64,000 nt of DNA from Pseudomonas lopnurensis (GCF_015070855.1 NZ_JADDIX010000063.1:28064-92063), one strand, 5' to 3'; numbered from the stretch's first letter, positions 18,608 to 28,594 are shown. The notes: a model not told the origin generated them from the sequence alone. Made by a program: numbers and translations.

Positions 18608-19459
18608 TCAGCGCAGCAACAGTAGCGGCGTGCTGGTGGTGCGGATCATGCTGGTAGTGGTACTGCCGACGAAGAACTGGCGAATGCGCGAATGGCCGTA
18701 GGCGCCCATCACCAGCAGATCGATGCCGTGCTCGGCCTGATAGCCATGCAGTGTCGGCTCCACGTCCCCGTTGCGGACCGCGATGTGCACCTCGAAACCG
18801 CTGGCGCTCAACCTGTCGCGCGCGGCTTCGAGCTGGGCCTGAGCGTCCCCGGTCTCGCTGCCGACCATTACCAGATGGATCGGCATATCCCTGAATAACG
18901 GGCTGCCAGTCAGCAGCTCGACACCCTTGCGGCTGGTGGCACTGCCGTCGAAAGCCAGCATCAGGCTCTGCGGTGCGGCGAAACGGCCAGGGGTGACGAG
19001 GATCGGCCGGTGCAGGGCGCGGACCACGCTCTCGAGCTGGCTGCCGATGTGCTGGATGGCGTCGCCGCTGTCCTCGCCCTGCCGGCCGATCACCAGCAGG
19101 CGGGTCTCGTCCTGCAGTTCATGCAGCGTCTCGACCAGATCGCCATGCCGCTGCCGGCACTCCGGCTGCGCGACGCCGGCCACGATCGCTCGCTGCCGCG
19201 CCGAATCCAGCAACATCCGGCCTTCTTCCAGCGCCAGTTTGGCGCGTCGCTCGTCCAGCGTCGCCAGCTCCTGCAGGAGAAATTCCCGGCTGCCCAGGCC
19301 GATGATGCCGCTGAGATCGCCCGACACCGGATACTGTTGCTGGTCCAGCACATGCAGCAGCGTCAGCGGCGCGCCCAGGCGCCGACTGGCCCAGGCCGCG
19401 CAGTCGCAGACCGCCGCCGCCTGCGCCGAGCCATCGATACAAGCCAATACGTGGGTCAT
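18608..19459 (-). CDS. Tandem-domain universal stress protein
   Basis: 283 residues with two UspA domains. The first (1-145) opens MTHVLACIDGSAQA and contains LLVIGRQGEDSGD. The second (150-283) contains LMLAFDGSATSRKGVELL and ends LLVMGAYGHSRIRQFFVGST, the G-2x-G-9x-G-S/T ATP-binding motif typical of nucleotide-binding UspA proteins. It lies 14 bp downstream of the SulP transporter gene on the same strand, so the two are probably an operon. The role is general stress protection, with no specific partner visible. Confidence 0.92.
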   Translation of the reverse strand: MTHVLACIDGSAQAAAVCDCAAWASRRLGAPLTLLHVLDQQQYPVSGDLSGIIGLGSREFLLQELATLDERRAKLALEEGRMLLDSARQRAIVAGVAQPECRQRHGDLVETLHELQDETRLLVIGRQGEDSGDAIQHIGSQLESVVRALHRPILVTPGRFAAPQSLMLAFDGSATSRKGVELLTGSPLFRDMPIHLVMVGSETGDAQAQLEAARDRLSASGFEVHIAVRNGDVEPTLHGYQAEHGIDLLVMGAYGHSRIRQFFVGSTTTSMIRTTSTPLLLLR

Positions 19460-19473
19460 GGTCGCTCTCCTGG

Positions 19474-20961
19474 TCAGTGGCTCATGAGCTTGTCGATCGC
19501 ATCGGGTTTGTCATGCACACCGAAGCGGTCGACGATGGTCGCGCTGGCCTCATTCAGACCCAACACCTGGATTTCGGTGCCCTCACGGCGAAACTTGAGC
19601 ACCACTTTGTCCAGCGCAGAGACCGCGGTGATGTCCCAGAAATGCGCGCGGGACAGATCGATGGTCACCTTGCCCAGCGCCTCCTTGAAGTCGAACGCGG
19701 CGGTGAACTTGTCCGAGGAGCTGAAGAACACCTGGCCCGCCACCCTGTAGGTTCGCTGGCTGCCGACGGCGTCCAGCTCCGAATCGATGGCCAGGTAGTG
19801 ACCCACCTTGTTGGCGAAGAACAGCGCCGCCAGCAGCACACCGGCGAGCACACCGTAGGCCAGGTTGTGGGTGAATACCACGACCACCACGGTAACCATC
19901 ATGACGATGTTGGTCGAGAGCGGGTAGCGCTTGAGGTTGCGCAGCGAGTCCCAGCTGAAGGTGCCGATGGACACCATGATCATCACCGCCACCAGCGCAG
20001 CCATGGGAATCCGGCTGACCCAGTCGCTGAGGAACACCACCAGCAGCAACAGCACCACGCCGGCGACCAGCGTCGACAGGCGCGTGCGGCCACCGGATTT
20101 CACGTTGATCACCGATTGGCCGATCATCGCGCAGCCGGCCATGCCGCCGAACAGGCCGGATGCGATGTTGGCGACGCCCTGGCCCTTGCACTCGCGGTTC
20201 TTGTCGCTGCCAGTGTCGGTCAGCTCGTCGACGATGGTTGCGGTCATCAGCGACTCCAGCAGCCCAACCACGGCCAGCGCGGCGGCGTAAGGGAAGATGA
20301 TCACCAGGGTTTCGAAGGTCAGCGGGACCTGTGGCCAGAGAAAGATGGGCAACGTGTCGGGCAACTCACCCATGTCGCCGACCGTGCGGATATCCAGGCC
20401 GAAGTAAATGGCGACCGCCGTCATCGAGAGGATGCACACCAGTGGCGAAGGAATCACCCGGCCGATCTTCGGCACGTAGGGGAACAGGTAGATGATCCCC
20501 AGACCCGCCGCGGTCATGGCGTAGACGTGCCAGGTGACGTTGGTCAGTTCCGGCAGCTGCGCCATGAAGATCAGGATCGCCAGGGCGTTGACGAAACCGG
20601 TGACCACCGAGCGCGAGACGAAGCGCATCAGCGAGCCGAGCCTTAGATAGCCGGCAGCGATCTGCAACAGGCCGCACAACAGCGTTGCCCCCAGCAGGTA
20701 CTGCAGGCCGTGCTCGCGCACCAGCGTCACCATCAGCAGCGCCATCGCCCCGGTCGCGGCCGAGATCATCCCCGGGCGCCCGCCGACGAAGGCGATCACC
20801 ACGGCGATGCAGAAGGACGCATACAGGCCGACCCGCGGGTCGACGCCGGCGATGATGGAGAAGGCGATCGCCTCGGGAATCAGCGCCAGCGCGACGACGA
20901 GTCCGGAAAGCAGGTCGCCACGGACGTTGGAAAGCCAGTTCTGTTTGAGGGTATGCAGCAT
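19474..20961 (-). CDS. SulP-family anion transporter (sulfate or bicarbonate)
   Basis: 495-residue inner-membrane transporter with about 12-14 hydrophobic helices. The SLC26/SulP signature is at the front ([20 protein letters not shown]) with VGLYASF, and a C-terminal STAS domain follows from about 400 ([20 protein letters not shown]). An [28 protein letters not shown] loop, here about residues 275-298, is typical of BicA/DauA-like members. The co-oriented universal stress gene follows closely. Substrate cannot be fixed from sequence. Confidence 0.92.
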   Translation of the reverse strand: MLHTLKQNWLSNVRGDLLSGLVVALALIPEAIAFSIIAGVDPRVGLYASFCIAVVIAFVGGRPGMISAATGAMALLMVTLVREHGLQYLLGATLLCGLLQIAAGYLRLGSLMRFVSRSVVTGFVNALAILIFMAQLPELTNVTWHVYAMTAAGLGIIYLFPYVPKIGRVIPSPLVCILSMTAVAIYFGLDIRTVGDMGELPDTLPIFLWPQVPLTFETLVIIFPYAAALAVVGLLESLMTATIVDELTDTGSDKNRECKGQGVANIASGLFGGMAGCAMIGQSVINVKSGGRTRLSTLVAGVVLLLLVVFLSDWVSRIPMAALVAVMIMVSIGTFSWDSLRNLKRYPLSTNIVMMVTVVVVVFTHNLAYGVLAGVLLAALFFANKVGHYLAIDSELDAVGSQRTYRVAGQVFFSSSDKFTAAFDFKEALGKVTIDLSRAHFWDITAVSALDKVVLKFRREGTEIQVLGLNEASATIVDRFGVHDKPDAIDKLMSH

Positions 20962-21252
20962 CGGTATATCCAGAGCAAAAGCACCGGCATGCTAATCACG
21001 AAGTGATCGGCAGCGATACAAGGCCAGTTCTTGGTTTGAATGGATCAGCTGTCTGCCGGCAGAAACGCATGGACAGCGGCATACGACCGCCTCCATGACA
21101 GGCAGTCGCAAGGTGACGCGGGGGGCGGCGCGCTATGGCGGACTAGGCAGCCAGGTCATGGGCGGTGCGGGCTCTCGTCTGTGTGACTCGCCGGGCGAAA
21201 CGATTCGGGGGCGACATTCTAGCCGCAACGCGCCGCTCTTACGACCGCCGAT

Positions 21253-22473
21253 CTATGTCCACAGCTCATCGAGGTGCGTGAAGCCCCAGGCCGCCGGGTC
21301 TTCCCGACCAACGATGCGGTCGCTGCACTGCGGATTGGACAGGTCGAGCTCTATCAGTGGAATCGCGGTGCGCGAGCGGGTGGAGTAGAACAGCTTCAGC
21401 CGTGGAGCCGTCAGTTGCTGGGCGTTGTGCTCGATGACCACGCCGAGCCGGCCCGACTGCAGACGCACCAACGATCCCAGCGGATAGATGCCCACCGTGC
21501 GCACGAAGGCATACAGCAGCTTGGTATCGAAGTGCCCTTGCCACTGCGCCATGCGCGCCAGCGAGCCCGAGGCATCCCAGGCGCTTTTGTACGGACGATC
21601 CGAGGTGATCGCGTCATAGACATCGCAGATGGCGCCCATCCGCGCCAGTTGGCCGATCTGCTCGCCCGCCAGCCCGTGCGGGTAACCAGTGCCGTCGACC
21701 TTTTCATGGTGATGCAGGCACACGTCCAGTACCGCCTCGGATACGGCCGTTTCGGCGGCGAGCAGCATGGCATGCCCGCGCTCGGGATGGCTGCGCATGA
21801 TCGCGTATTCGTCGTCGCTCAGCTTGCCGGGCTTGTTCAGCACGTCCAGCGGCATGGCCATCTTGCCGATGTCGTGCAGCAGCCCGGCCATTCCCGCTTC
21901 CTGCACCTCGTCCTCGCCCATACCCAGCTGCCGGGCCAGCGCCACCATCAGCGCACAGACCGCCACCGAATGCATGTAGGTGTATTCGTCCTTGGTCTTC
22001 AGCCGCGCCAGGCTCAGCAGCGCCGAGCCGTTGCGCGCCAGGGACGCGGAAATCTGCTCCACCAGCGGCAGGCACTGTTGTGGATCGACCGCCTTGCCGA
22101 GACGGGCCTCGTTGAACAGCGAGGTCACCTGCTGCCTGGAGCGTTTGAGCAACAGCGTTGCGCGCTGCAGCTCCTCCCTGACACTGCACAGCTGCGGCCG
22201 CGCGCCAGGCGCGGTGGGCTGCTCCACCAGCGCCGTTGACAGCGCCTGACCCGGCTCGGCAGGCGAAGCGGTTGCGGCCACGATATCCTGATCCAGCCCT
22301 TTCTCCACATCGATCCATACGGCCTTGATCCCGCTGCTGCGCAAGTTCTGCAGATCGACCGGGTCGCTCAGCAGGAACTTTCTGCGCCAGAACGGATGAT
22401 CGAACCAGCTCCCCTCGAGTGCATGTACGTACATTCCGAAGCGGAGCTGGCTGACGAGAATTTTCCTGAGCAA
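21253..22473 (-). CDS. HD-GYP domain cyclic-di-GMP phosphodiesterase
   Basis: 406 residues. An N-terminal DUF3391 region (MLRKILVSQLRFGMYVHALE, to about 100) precedes an HD-GYP domain (about 165-340) with LLHDIGKMAMP, HPERGHAMLL, HHEKVDGTGYPHGL and a metal-binding Asp in ICDVYDAITSDRPYK. All metal-ligand residues and the GYP triad are present, so an active c-di-GMP phosphodiesterase is expected. There is no membrane helix. It is divergent from dctB. Confidence 0.93.
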   Translation of the reverse strand: MLRKILVSQLRFGMYVHALEGSWFDHPFWRRKFLLSDPVDLQNLRSSGIKAVWIDVEKGLDQDIVAATASPAEPGQALSTALVEQPTAPGARPQLCSVREELQRATLLLKRSRQQVTSLFNEARLGKAVDPQQCLPLVEQISASLARNGSALLSLARLKTKDEYTYMHSVAVCALMVALARQLGMGEDEVQEAGMAGLLHDIGKMAMPLDVLNKPGKLSDDEYAIMRSHPERGHAMLLAAETAVSEAVLDVCLHHHEKVDGTGYPHGLAGEQIGQLARMGAICDVYDAITSDRPYKSAWDASGSLARMAQWQGHFDTKLLYAFVRTVGIYPLGSLVRLQSGRLGVVIEHNAQQLTAPRLKLFYSTRSRTAIPLIELDLSNPQCSDRIVGREDPAAWGFTHLDELWT

Positions 22474-22686
22474 GGGAACCTCAACTGGTGGGGCGGCGTG
22501 GCCGACCGTACAAGCGATCCCTGCTCGAGCTGATCTCTAACGCCCCACAGTATATCGATGATGGCACCATGCCCCTATACGCTCTAAACAAGATTTTAGT
22601 TGCGATAATGCTTGCCGATCAGCGCCACACAGCCACTGGCTTTCGCTTACCATCGGCGCGTCTTCTCGCGAGCACCCTTGGCCACA

Positions 22687-24441
22687 ATGTCCAGCCGTCT
22701 GCGCGTCATCCTGATCGTTGCGCTGATTCTCGTCGGCCTGCTGCTCAGCGTGTACTGGGCCGGGCGCCTGGCCGAGGAACGCGCCTGGGCCGAGCGTGGC
22801 CAGGAAGCGCGCGGGCAGCTGGAACTCTATGCCCAGGCGATCCATACCCAGGTCGAACGCTTCCGCTCGGTGCCGGCGCTGCTGGCGCTGGACAGCGACA
22901 TCCAGGCGCTGCTCGCCGATCCCGCCAATCAACAGCTGCGCAGGCGCCTCAACCAGCGCCTGGAACAGCAGAACCAGGCGGCCGGCTCCTCGGTGCTCTA
23001 CCTGCTCGACCCCGAAGGCGAAACCATCGCCGCCAGCAACTGGCGCGACTGGAGCAGCTTCGTCGGCTACAACTACGCCTTCCGCCCATACTTTCGCGAC
23101 GCGCTGAACAGCGACAGCGGCCGCTACTTCGCCGTCGGGGTGACCACCGGCATCCCCGGCTACTTCCTCTCCAGCTCGGTGAAAAATGCTGCCGGCGAAG
23201 TGCTCGGCGTGCTGGTGGTCAAGCTCGAACTGGAGGACATGCAGCGCGGCTGGGTCGGCCAATCGGGCATCCTGCTGATTGCCGACTCGCTGGACATCGT
23301 CATCCTCACCAACCGCCCCGCCTGGCGCTTCCGCTATCTGCGCCCGCTCAGCGACGAGGTACGCAGCCGTCTGGTAACCGCCCGCCGCTATGCCGAGCAG
23401 ACCCTGCAACCACTGCAGAGCATGCGCCTGCAAGCGCTCGCCGAAGGCAGCGAGCGGCGCCAGGTGGACGGCCCCGACGGCCGCCGCGACTATCTCTGGC
23501 AGAGCCTGAAGTTGCCAGAAGAGAACTGGACCCTGCACCTGCTGCAGGAGCCGCAGTCGGTGGCCACCAGCGTGCGCAGCTATCGCCTGGCCGCCGCTGG
23601 CGTATGGATGACCCTGGCTTTCCTGCTGCTCTACCTGGCCCAGCGGCGCAAGACCCGCCGCGTCGAGCAGCGCAGCCGCATCGAGCTGGAGCGGCTGGTA
23701 CACGAGCGCACCCGCGAACTGCGCACCGCCCAGGACGAGCTGGTGCACGCCGCGCGCATGGCCGCGCTGGGGCAGATGTCCGCCGCCCTCGCCCATGAGA
23801 TCAACCAGCCGCTGACCGCATTGCGCATGCAACTGGCCAGTTTGCGCCTGCTGCTCGACAACGGCCGCGAGGCCGAGGTCCGCGAGGGCCTGGGCCATGT
23901 GGAAGGGCTGCTCGAACGCATGGCCGCGCTGACCGGCCACCTGAAGACCTTCGCCCGCAAGAGCCCGGCCGGGCTGCGCCAGCGCCTGGGCCTGGGCGAG
24001 GTACTGGAGCAGGCGTTGCAACTGCTGGCGCCGCGCATTCGCAGCGAGCAGGTCGAGATATTCCGCCAGGTGCCGGCCGATGCCGGGGTCAGCGGCGATG
24101 CCATTCGCCTCGAGCAGGTGCTGATCAATCTGCTGCACAACGCCCTGGATGCCATGGCCGAACGGCCGCAGCGGCACCTGCGCATCCTCTGCCAACGGGT
24201 CGGCGACAATTGGCAGCTCAGCATCGCCGACAATGGCGGCGGCATCGCCGGCGAGCATCTGGAGCAGGTGTTCGAACCCTTCTTCACCACCAAGCCGGTG
24301 GGTCAGGGGCTGGGGCTCGGGCTGGCGGTGTCCTACGGCATCGTGCGTGACTTCGGCGGAACGCTGGAGGTTCGCAACGACCACCAGGGCGCAGTATTCA
24401 CCCTCACGCTTCCGGCTGCCGAAGCGAGCGCCGCCGAGTAA
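22687..24441 (+). CDS. dctB: C4-dicarboxylate sensor histidine kinase DctB
   Basis: 584-residue membrane kinase. TM1 (about 7-26, LIVALILVGLLLSVYWA) and TM2 (about 305-322, GVWMTLAFLLLYLAQ) flank a periplasmic dCache/PAS-type sensor (SSVLYLLDPEGETIAASNW and RPYFRDALNSDSGRYFAVG). After a coiled-coil linker comes the H-box ALAHEINQPLTAL (His about 370), then the N, G1 (ADNGGGI) and G2 (GQGLGLGL) boxes. An alternative upstream ATG at 22612 would add 25 residues. The ATG at 22687 starts directly before the first helix. Paired with dctD 31 bp downstream. No dctA or dctPQM is in the window. Confidence 0.92.
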   Translation: MSSRLRVILIVALILVGLLLSVYWAGRLAEERAWAERGQEARGQLELYAQAIHTQVERFRSVPALLALDSDIQALLADPANQQLRRRLNQRLEQQNQAAGSSVLYLLDPEGETIAASNWRDWSSFVGYNYAFRPYFRDALNSDSGRYFAVGVTTGIPGYFLSSSVKNAAGEVLGVLVVKLELEDMQRGWVGQSGILLIADSLDIVILTNRPAWRFRYLRPLSDEVRSRLVTARRYAEQTLQPLQSMRLQALAEGSERRQVDGPDGRRDYLWQSLKLPEENWTLHLLQEPQSVATSVRSYRLAAAGVWMTLAFLLLYLAQRRKTRRVEQRSRIELERLVHERTRELRTAQDELVHAARMAALGQMSAALAHEINQPLTALRMQLASLRLLLDNGREAEVREGLGHVEGLLERMAALTGHLKTFARKSPAGLRQRLGLGEVLEQALQLLAPRIRSEQVEIFRQVPADAGVSGDAIRLEQVLINLLHNALDAMAERPQRHLRILCQRVGDNWQLSIADNGGGIAGEHLEQVFEPFFTTKPVGQGLGLGLAVSYGIVRDFGGTLEVRNDHQGAVFTLTLPAAEASAAE

Positions 24442-24472
24442 ACTGCCGCGACGCGACCGCGAGGAGCAGGCA

Positions 24473-25816
24473 ATGAGCGGGCAGGTAATCTTCATCGACG
24501 ACGAGGCGGCGATCCGCCAGGCGGTGCAGCAATGGCTGGAGCTGTCCGGCTTCGCGGTGCGCACCTTCGCCCGCGCCCGCGAAGCGCTGGCGGCGCTCGA
24601 CCGCAACTTCCCCGGCGTGCTGATCAGCGACGTGCGCATGCCCGATCTCGACGGCCTCGGCCTGCTGGAACAACTGGTGGAGCTGGATGCCGACCTGCCG
24701 GTGATCATGGTCACCGGCCACGGCGACGTACCCATGGCGGTGCAGGCGCTGCGCCAGGGCGCCTACGACTTCATCGAGAAACCTTTCACCCCCGAGCGCC
24801 TGCTGGACAGCGTCCGCCGTGCCATGGACAAGCGCCGGCTGGTCTGCGAGAACCGCCAACTGCGCGAGCAGTTCGCCCGCAAGGGCCGCATCGAATCGCA
24901 GTTGCTCGGCGTCTCGCGGGCCATGGACAATCTGCGCCGGCAGGTACTGGAACTGGCCGGCACCGACGTCAACGTGTTGATTCGCGGCGAGACCGGCAGC
25001 GGCAAGGAGCAGGTCGCGCGTTGCCTGCACGACTTCAGCCCGCGCGCCGGCGGCCCCTTCGTCGCGCTGAACTGCGCGGCGATTCCGGAAACCATCTTCG
25101 AGAGCGAGCTGTTCGGCCACGAGAGCGGCGCCTTCACCGGTGCCCAGGGCAAACGCATCGGCCGTATCGAGCACGCCGCCGGTGGCACGCTGTTTCTCGA
25201 CGAGATCGAGAGCATGCCGCTGGCGCAGCAGGTCAAGCTGTTGCGCGTATTGCAGGAAAGGACCCTGGAACGCCTCGGTTCCAACCGCAGCATCGAGGTC
25301 GACCTGCGGGTGATCAGCGCGGCCAAGCCGGACCTGCTCGAAGAAGTGCGCGGCGGGCGTTTCCGCGAAGACCTGCTGTACCGGCTGAACGTCGCCGAGC
25401 TGCACATCCCGCCGTTGCGCGAACGCCGCGAGGACATTCCGCTGCTGTTCGAGCACTTCGCCCGCCAGGCCGCCCAGCGCCACGGTCGCGAGGCGCCACC
25501 GATGACGCCCGGCGAGCTGACGCAACTGCTCGCCCACGACTGGCCGGGCAACGTCCGCGAACTGATCAACGCCGCCGAACGCCATGCCCTTGGCCTCAGC
25601 ACCCCGGCACCGGCCAGCAGTGGCGGCCAGTCGCTGGCCGAACAGATGGAGGCCTTCGAGGCGCAATGCCTGCACAACGCCCTGCAGCACTGCAAAGGCA
25701 ACATCGCCGAAGTCATGACCCTGCTGCAACTGCCGCGCCGCACCCTCAACGAGAAGATGCAGCGCCACGGCCTGAGCCGCAGCGACTACCTGCCGGCGGG
25801 TAGTCCGGACAGCTGA
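24473..25816 (+). CDS. dctD: C4-dicarboxylate response regulator DctD (sigma-54 activator)
   Basis: 447 residues in NtrC-type order. The receiver domain (1-120) has VIFIDDE, the phospho-acceptor Asp in LISDVRMPD and Lys in FIEKPF. The AAA+ domain (145-380) has Walker A GETGSGKE, the sigma-54 contact loop ESGAFTGAQG, and Walker B LFLDEIE. A C-terminal Fis-type helix-turn-helix (KGNIAEVMTLLQLPRRTLNE) closes the protein. GAGGAG precedes the ATG by about 6 bp. It should activate sigma-54 promoters of dicarboxylate transporter genes. Confidence 0.94.
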   Translation: MSGQVIFIDDEAAIRQAVQQWLELSGFAVRTFARAREALAALDRNFPGVLISDVRMPDLDGLGLLEQLVELDADLPVIMVTGHGDVPMAVQALRQGAYDFIEKPFTPERLLDSVRRAMDKRRLVCENRQLREQFARKGRIESQLLGVSRAMDNLRRQVLELAGTDVNVLIRGETGSGKEQVARCLHDFSPRAGGPFVALNCAAIPETIFESELFGHESGAFTGAQGKRIGRIEHAAGGTLFLDEIESMPLAQQVKLLRVLQERTLERLGSNRSIEVDLRVISAAKPDLLEEVRGGRFREDLLYRLNVAELHIPPLRERREDIPLLFEHFARQAAQRHGREAPPMTPGELTQLLAHDWPGNVRELINAAERHALGLSTPAPASSGGQSLAEQMEAFEAQCLHNALQHCKGNIAEVMTLLQLPRRTLNEKMQRHGLSRSDYLPAGSPDS

Positions 25817-25842
25817 CCGCCGACCGCAGGCCCGCACCGACC

Positions 25843-26018
25843 TGTAGGAGCAGCGGGGGCGCCTAACCTTGCTGGCGAGGAGGTCGGTCGATCATCAGCC
25901 AGCCGCCGGGCTGGCACGGATCGCCAGCAAGCTGGCGCCTACAAGAAGCGTACGCTCCGCGTCGCTGGACGCCGAGCGTCCGCTGCCAAGGTTCCCACGC
26001 AGAAGCGTGGGGACCATC
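25843..26018. repeat. REP-like palindromes after dctD
   Basis: A GTAGGAGC... / ...GGCGCCTACAAG pair around TTGCTGGCGA and TCGCCAGCAAGCTGGC (25843-25944) is followed by a second unit, 25952-26018 (ACGCTCCGC...ACCATC). The second unit recurs almost exactly at 28351-28418. Confidence 0.75.
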
Positions 26019-26045
26019 GATCTCGAGAAAAACCATCTTGCGCAG

Positions 26046-27284
26046 CTACGACAACTCATCCAGCCGCTGCTGCAGAAAGCGCCGCTCCGGCTCCAGCCGC
26101 GCCAGGCGCAGGGCCGCTCGGTAGGCTTCGCGGGCCTCGTCGATGCGCGCCAGCCGCCGCAGCAGGTCGGCGCGGGCGGCATGGCTCAGGTGGTAGTCGC
26201 GCAGCTCGCCGCGCGCCAGCAGCTCGTCCACCAGTTGCAGGCCGGCCGCCGGGCCGTCGCGCATCGCCACGGCCACCGCGCGGTTCAGTTCCACCACCGG
26301 CGACGGGCTCAGGCCCAGCAGCACGTCGTAGAGCCGGACGATCTGCGCCCAGTCGGTCTGCACCGCGCTCGGCGCCTCGGCATGCACGGCGACGATCGCC
26401 GCCTGCAGGGCATAGGGTCCGAGATCGCGGCTGGCCAGGGCGCGGCGCACCAACAAAGAGCCCTCGGCTATCAGTTGCCGATCCCAGGCGCTGCGGTCCT
26501 GCTCGTCCAGCCGCACCAGTTCTCCGGCCGCATCGGTACGCGTGGCGCGGCGCGCGTCGTGCAGCAGCATCAGCGCCAACAGGCCCATCACCTCGGCGTC
26601 GGGCAGCAACTCCAGCAATAGCCGGCCGAGGCGAATGGCCTCGGTGCACAGATCGGCACGGGTCAGCGACGCCCCCGCGGAGGCCGAATAGCCCTCGTTG
26701 AACACCAGATAGATCACCCGCAGCACGCTGTCGAGCCGCGCCGGCAGCTCCTCGCGCTCCGGCACGCGATAGGGAATCCGCGCATCGCGGATCCGCGCCT
26801 TGGCACGGACGATACGCTGGGCGATGGTGGCGGGCGCGGCGAGGAAGGCCCGCGCGATCTCCTCGGTGGTCAGGTCGCAGACTTCGCGCAGGGTCAGGGC
26901 CACGCGCGCATCGGCCGGCAGCGCCGGATGGCAGCAGGTGAAGATCAGCCGCAGACGATCGTCTTCCACCTCATCGAGCTCCGCTTCATGCGCCTCGCCC
27001 TCCAGCTGCTCGGCCAGCAGCCGCAGCGAGGCATCGAACCGCGCGCGCCGGCGCAGGGCATCGATGGCCTTGAAGCGCCCGGCGGAGACCAGCCAGGCGC
27101 GCGGGTTGCCCGGCACGCCGTCGCGCGGCCACTGCTGCAGCGCCGCGGCGAAGGCGTCATGCAGGGCCTCCTCGGCGCGATCGAAATCGCCCAGCAGACG
27201 GATCAGGGTCGCCAGTACCCGGCGCGACTCGGCCCGGTAGACCGCCTCGACCGCCGCCGTCGCGGATTGTCCGCTGCAGCGCAT
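26046..27284 (-). CDS. ECF42-type RNA polymerase sigma factor with C-terminal TPR-like extension
   Basis: 412 residues. The sigma-70 region 2 (AVEAVYRAESRRVLATLIRL, DRAEEALHDAFAAAL, WLVSAGRFKAIDALRR) and region 4 (TLREVCDLTTEEIARAFL, IAQRIVRAKARIRD) fill the first 190 residues. A 220-residue helical extension follows (SPVVELNRAVAVAMRDGP and DYHLSHAARADLLRRL). This layout, next to a DGPF/YCII gene with 1 bp between, defines the ECF42 group, where the C-terminal extension is needed for activity and no anti-sigma factor is encoded. Targets usually include the linked DGPF genes. Confidence 0.9.
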   Translation of the reverse strand: MRCSGQSATAAVEAVYRAESRRVLATLIRLLGDFDRAEEALHDAFAAALQQWPRDGVPGNPRAWLVSAGRFKAIDALRRRARFDASLRLLAEQLEGEAHEAELDEVEDDRLRLIFTCCHPALPADARVALTLREVCDLTTEEIARAFLAAPATIAQRIVRAKARIRDARIPYRVPEREELPARLDSVLRVIYLVFNEGYSASAGASLTRADLCTEAIRLGRLLLELLPDAEVMGLLALMLLHDARRATRTDAAGELVRLDEQDRSAWDRQLIAEGSLLVRRALASRDLGPYALQAAIVAVHAEAPSAVQTDWAQIVRLYDVLLGLSPSPVVELNRAVAVAMRDGPAAGLQLVDELLARGELRDYHLSHAARADLLRRLARIDEAREAYRAALRLARLEPERRFLQQRLDELS

Positions 27285-27285
27285 G

Positions 27286-27642
27286 TCAGCGCTGCGGCAG
27301 TTGGCGCAACGGGCGCACCTCGACGCAGCCGAACGTCGCCGGCGGGATCTTCGCGGCGATGGCCTCGGCTTCGCCCTGGTCGGCCGCCTCGATCAGGTAG
27401 AAGCCGGCCAGTTGCTCGCGGGTCTCGGCGAAGGGCCCGTCGACCACCGTGGCGACACCGTCGCGGACCCTCACCGTGCGCGCGGTGCGCACCGCCTGCA
27501 GCGGCTCGCCGGCGAGCATGTGGCCGCTGGCGCGCAGCGCTTCGCCACAGGCCAGGCAGCGCGCGACCAGCGCCTGCCATTGCTCGTCGCTCATCTCGTC
27601 GACACGCTGCTCGTCGTAATAGATCAGGCACAGGTATTTCAT
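27286..27642 (-). CDS. YCII/DGPF-domain protein, partner of the ECF42 sigma factor
   Basis: 118 residues: MKYLCLIYYDEQRVDEM, a helical segment, then VRVRDGVATVVDGPFAETRE with the DGPF motif, and GFYLIEAADQGEAEAIAAKI. This is a ferredoxin-like YCII fold, found as the conserved neighbour and usual target of ECF42 sigma factors. The reaction, if any, is unknown. It is the gene immediately upstream of the sigma gene on the same strand. Confidence 0.9.
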   Translation of the reverse strand: MKYLCLIYYDEQRVDEMSDEQWQALVARCLACGEALRASGHMLAGEPLQAVRTARTVRVRDGVATVVDGPFAETREQLAGFYLIEAADQGEAEAIAAKIPPATFGCVEVRPLRQLPQR

Positions 27643-27720
27643 GACGCTCTCCGTCTGCCGGTCACGGAGAAAAGCTAGCAGCCGGCAGCCGGACGCGCGT
27701 CGACGGGCGACGAATACCGT

Positions 27721-28185
27721 TCAACCCGTCCGTTGCTGGCCGGACGACGGTTCCTGCGACATGCAGACCTGGCCGGTTTCCATATCGAAGGGCATCGAGA
27801 AATGCTCGTGGATCACCTTCCAGTCGCCGTCGCGCCGGGCCCAGACCCGGCTGCCGCGCATCCAGGCGGTCTGCATCTGCCCCTCGGCGTTGGGCCCGCC
27901 GCAATGGTTGAGCATGCGGCTGTAGGCCAGATCACCGCCCACCGTCACGTGCAACTCGTGGGTCTCGAGGAAGCCTTCGCCCTGGCAGAACTCGAAACAG
28001 CGTTGCCAATGGGCGCGGTACTCCTCCAGCCCCTTGAATTGCAGCGCCCCGACGGCGTCGAAGGCGACCAGGTCGTCGGCGTACTGGGCCATGATCCGGT
28101 CCAGGTCCTTGGCCTTGGTGTCGCGTTCGAACGCTTCGTGGAGCTGGCGGATACGGTTTTCGTCCTGGCGGATGTCGTGCGTCAT
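27721..28185 (-). CDS. SnoaL-like / nuclear transport factor 2-like protein
   Basis: 154 residues with the NTF2-like cone pattern: IRQLHEAFERDTKAKDLDRI, MAQYADDLVAFDAV and KVIHEHFSMPFD near the end, a typical SnoaL_3/DUF4440 closing motif. The ATG at 28185 is chosen because AGGAG lies 6 bp upstream. An ATG at 28191 abuts that site too closely. It is co-oriented with and 78 bp upstream of the DGPF-sigma pair, a usual ECF42 companion type. Substrate unknown. Confidence 0.85.
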   Translation of the reverse strand: MTHDIRQDENRIRQLHEAFERDTKAKDLDRIMAQYADDLVAFDAVGALQFKGLEEYRAHWQRCFEFCQGEGFLETHELHVTVGGDLAYSRMLNHCGGPNAEGQMQTAWMRGSRVWARRDGDWKVIHEHFSMPFDMETGQVCMSQEPSSGQQRTG

Positions 28186-28350
28186 GTCCATCTCCTGTTC
28201 TCGTGGTTCAACGATGGGTTCATTGACTGGTCGAGCGGCAGGCACGCGAATCGACAGGCGAGCCGGATTTTTTGATCGGCCACCGCCGGTGGTCGCTATC
28301 GCTGGACGCAGTCGATCGCTCCCATGCTCTGCGTGGGAGCGCCAGCCACG

Positions 28351-28418
28351 ACGCTCCGCGCCGCTGGACGCAGAGCGTCCACCGCCAGGGTTACCACGCT
28401 GGAGCGTGGGAACCATCA
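28351..28418 (+). repeat. Second copy of the 67-bp palindromic repeat
   Basis: ACGCTCCGC...TGGACGC-GAGCGTCC...CCACGCTGGAGCGTGGG-ACCATC. It is a near match in the same orientation to 25952-26018. The two copies bracket the ECF42 sigma-DGPF-SnoaL genes. Confidence 0.75.
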
Positions 28419-28484
28419 AGCGCCGGGACGAGTCCAGGCGCCGGTGCACTTGGCGCGAGCGGGCATCCTCGAATCTGAATATTG

Positions 28485-28503
28485 TTGCGAATTATTATCA
28501 TTG
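28485..28503 (+). promoter_or_regulatory. Fur box upstream of the siderophore receptor
   Basis: TTGCGAATTATTATCATTG resembles the 19-bp Fur consensus GATAATGATAATCATTATC, with the right half best conserved. It lies about 90 bp upstream of the receptor start, so iron-dependent repression by Fur is expected. Confidence 0.75.
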
Positions 28504-28594
28504 AGCTATCCTATCCGGCTCTGATCGCCATGCCGCCTGGCTCCTGCCGACGGCATGCCTCCTCGCAAAGACCACCAGCCCAGTCAGGCCCACC

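Larger units (their letters stand above)
28186..28594. other. Intergenic region: palindromic repeat and Fur box
   Basis: 409 bp without a gene. It contains a hairpin CGCTCCCA-TGCTCTGCG-TGGGAGCG (about 28318-28342), the second copy of the 67-bp repeat (28351-28418) and a Fur box just before the TonB receptor gene. Confidence 0.7.
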
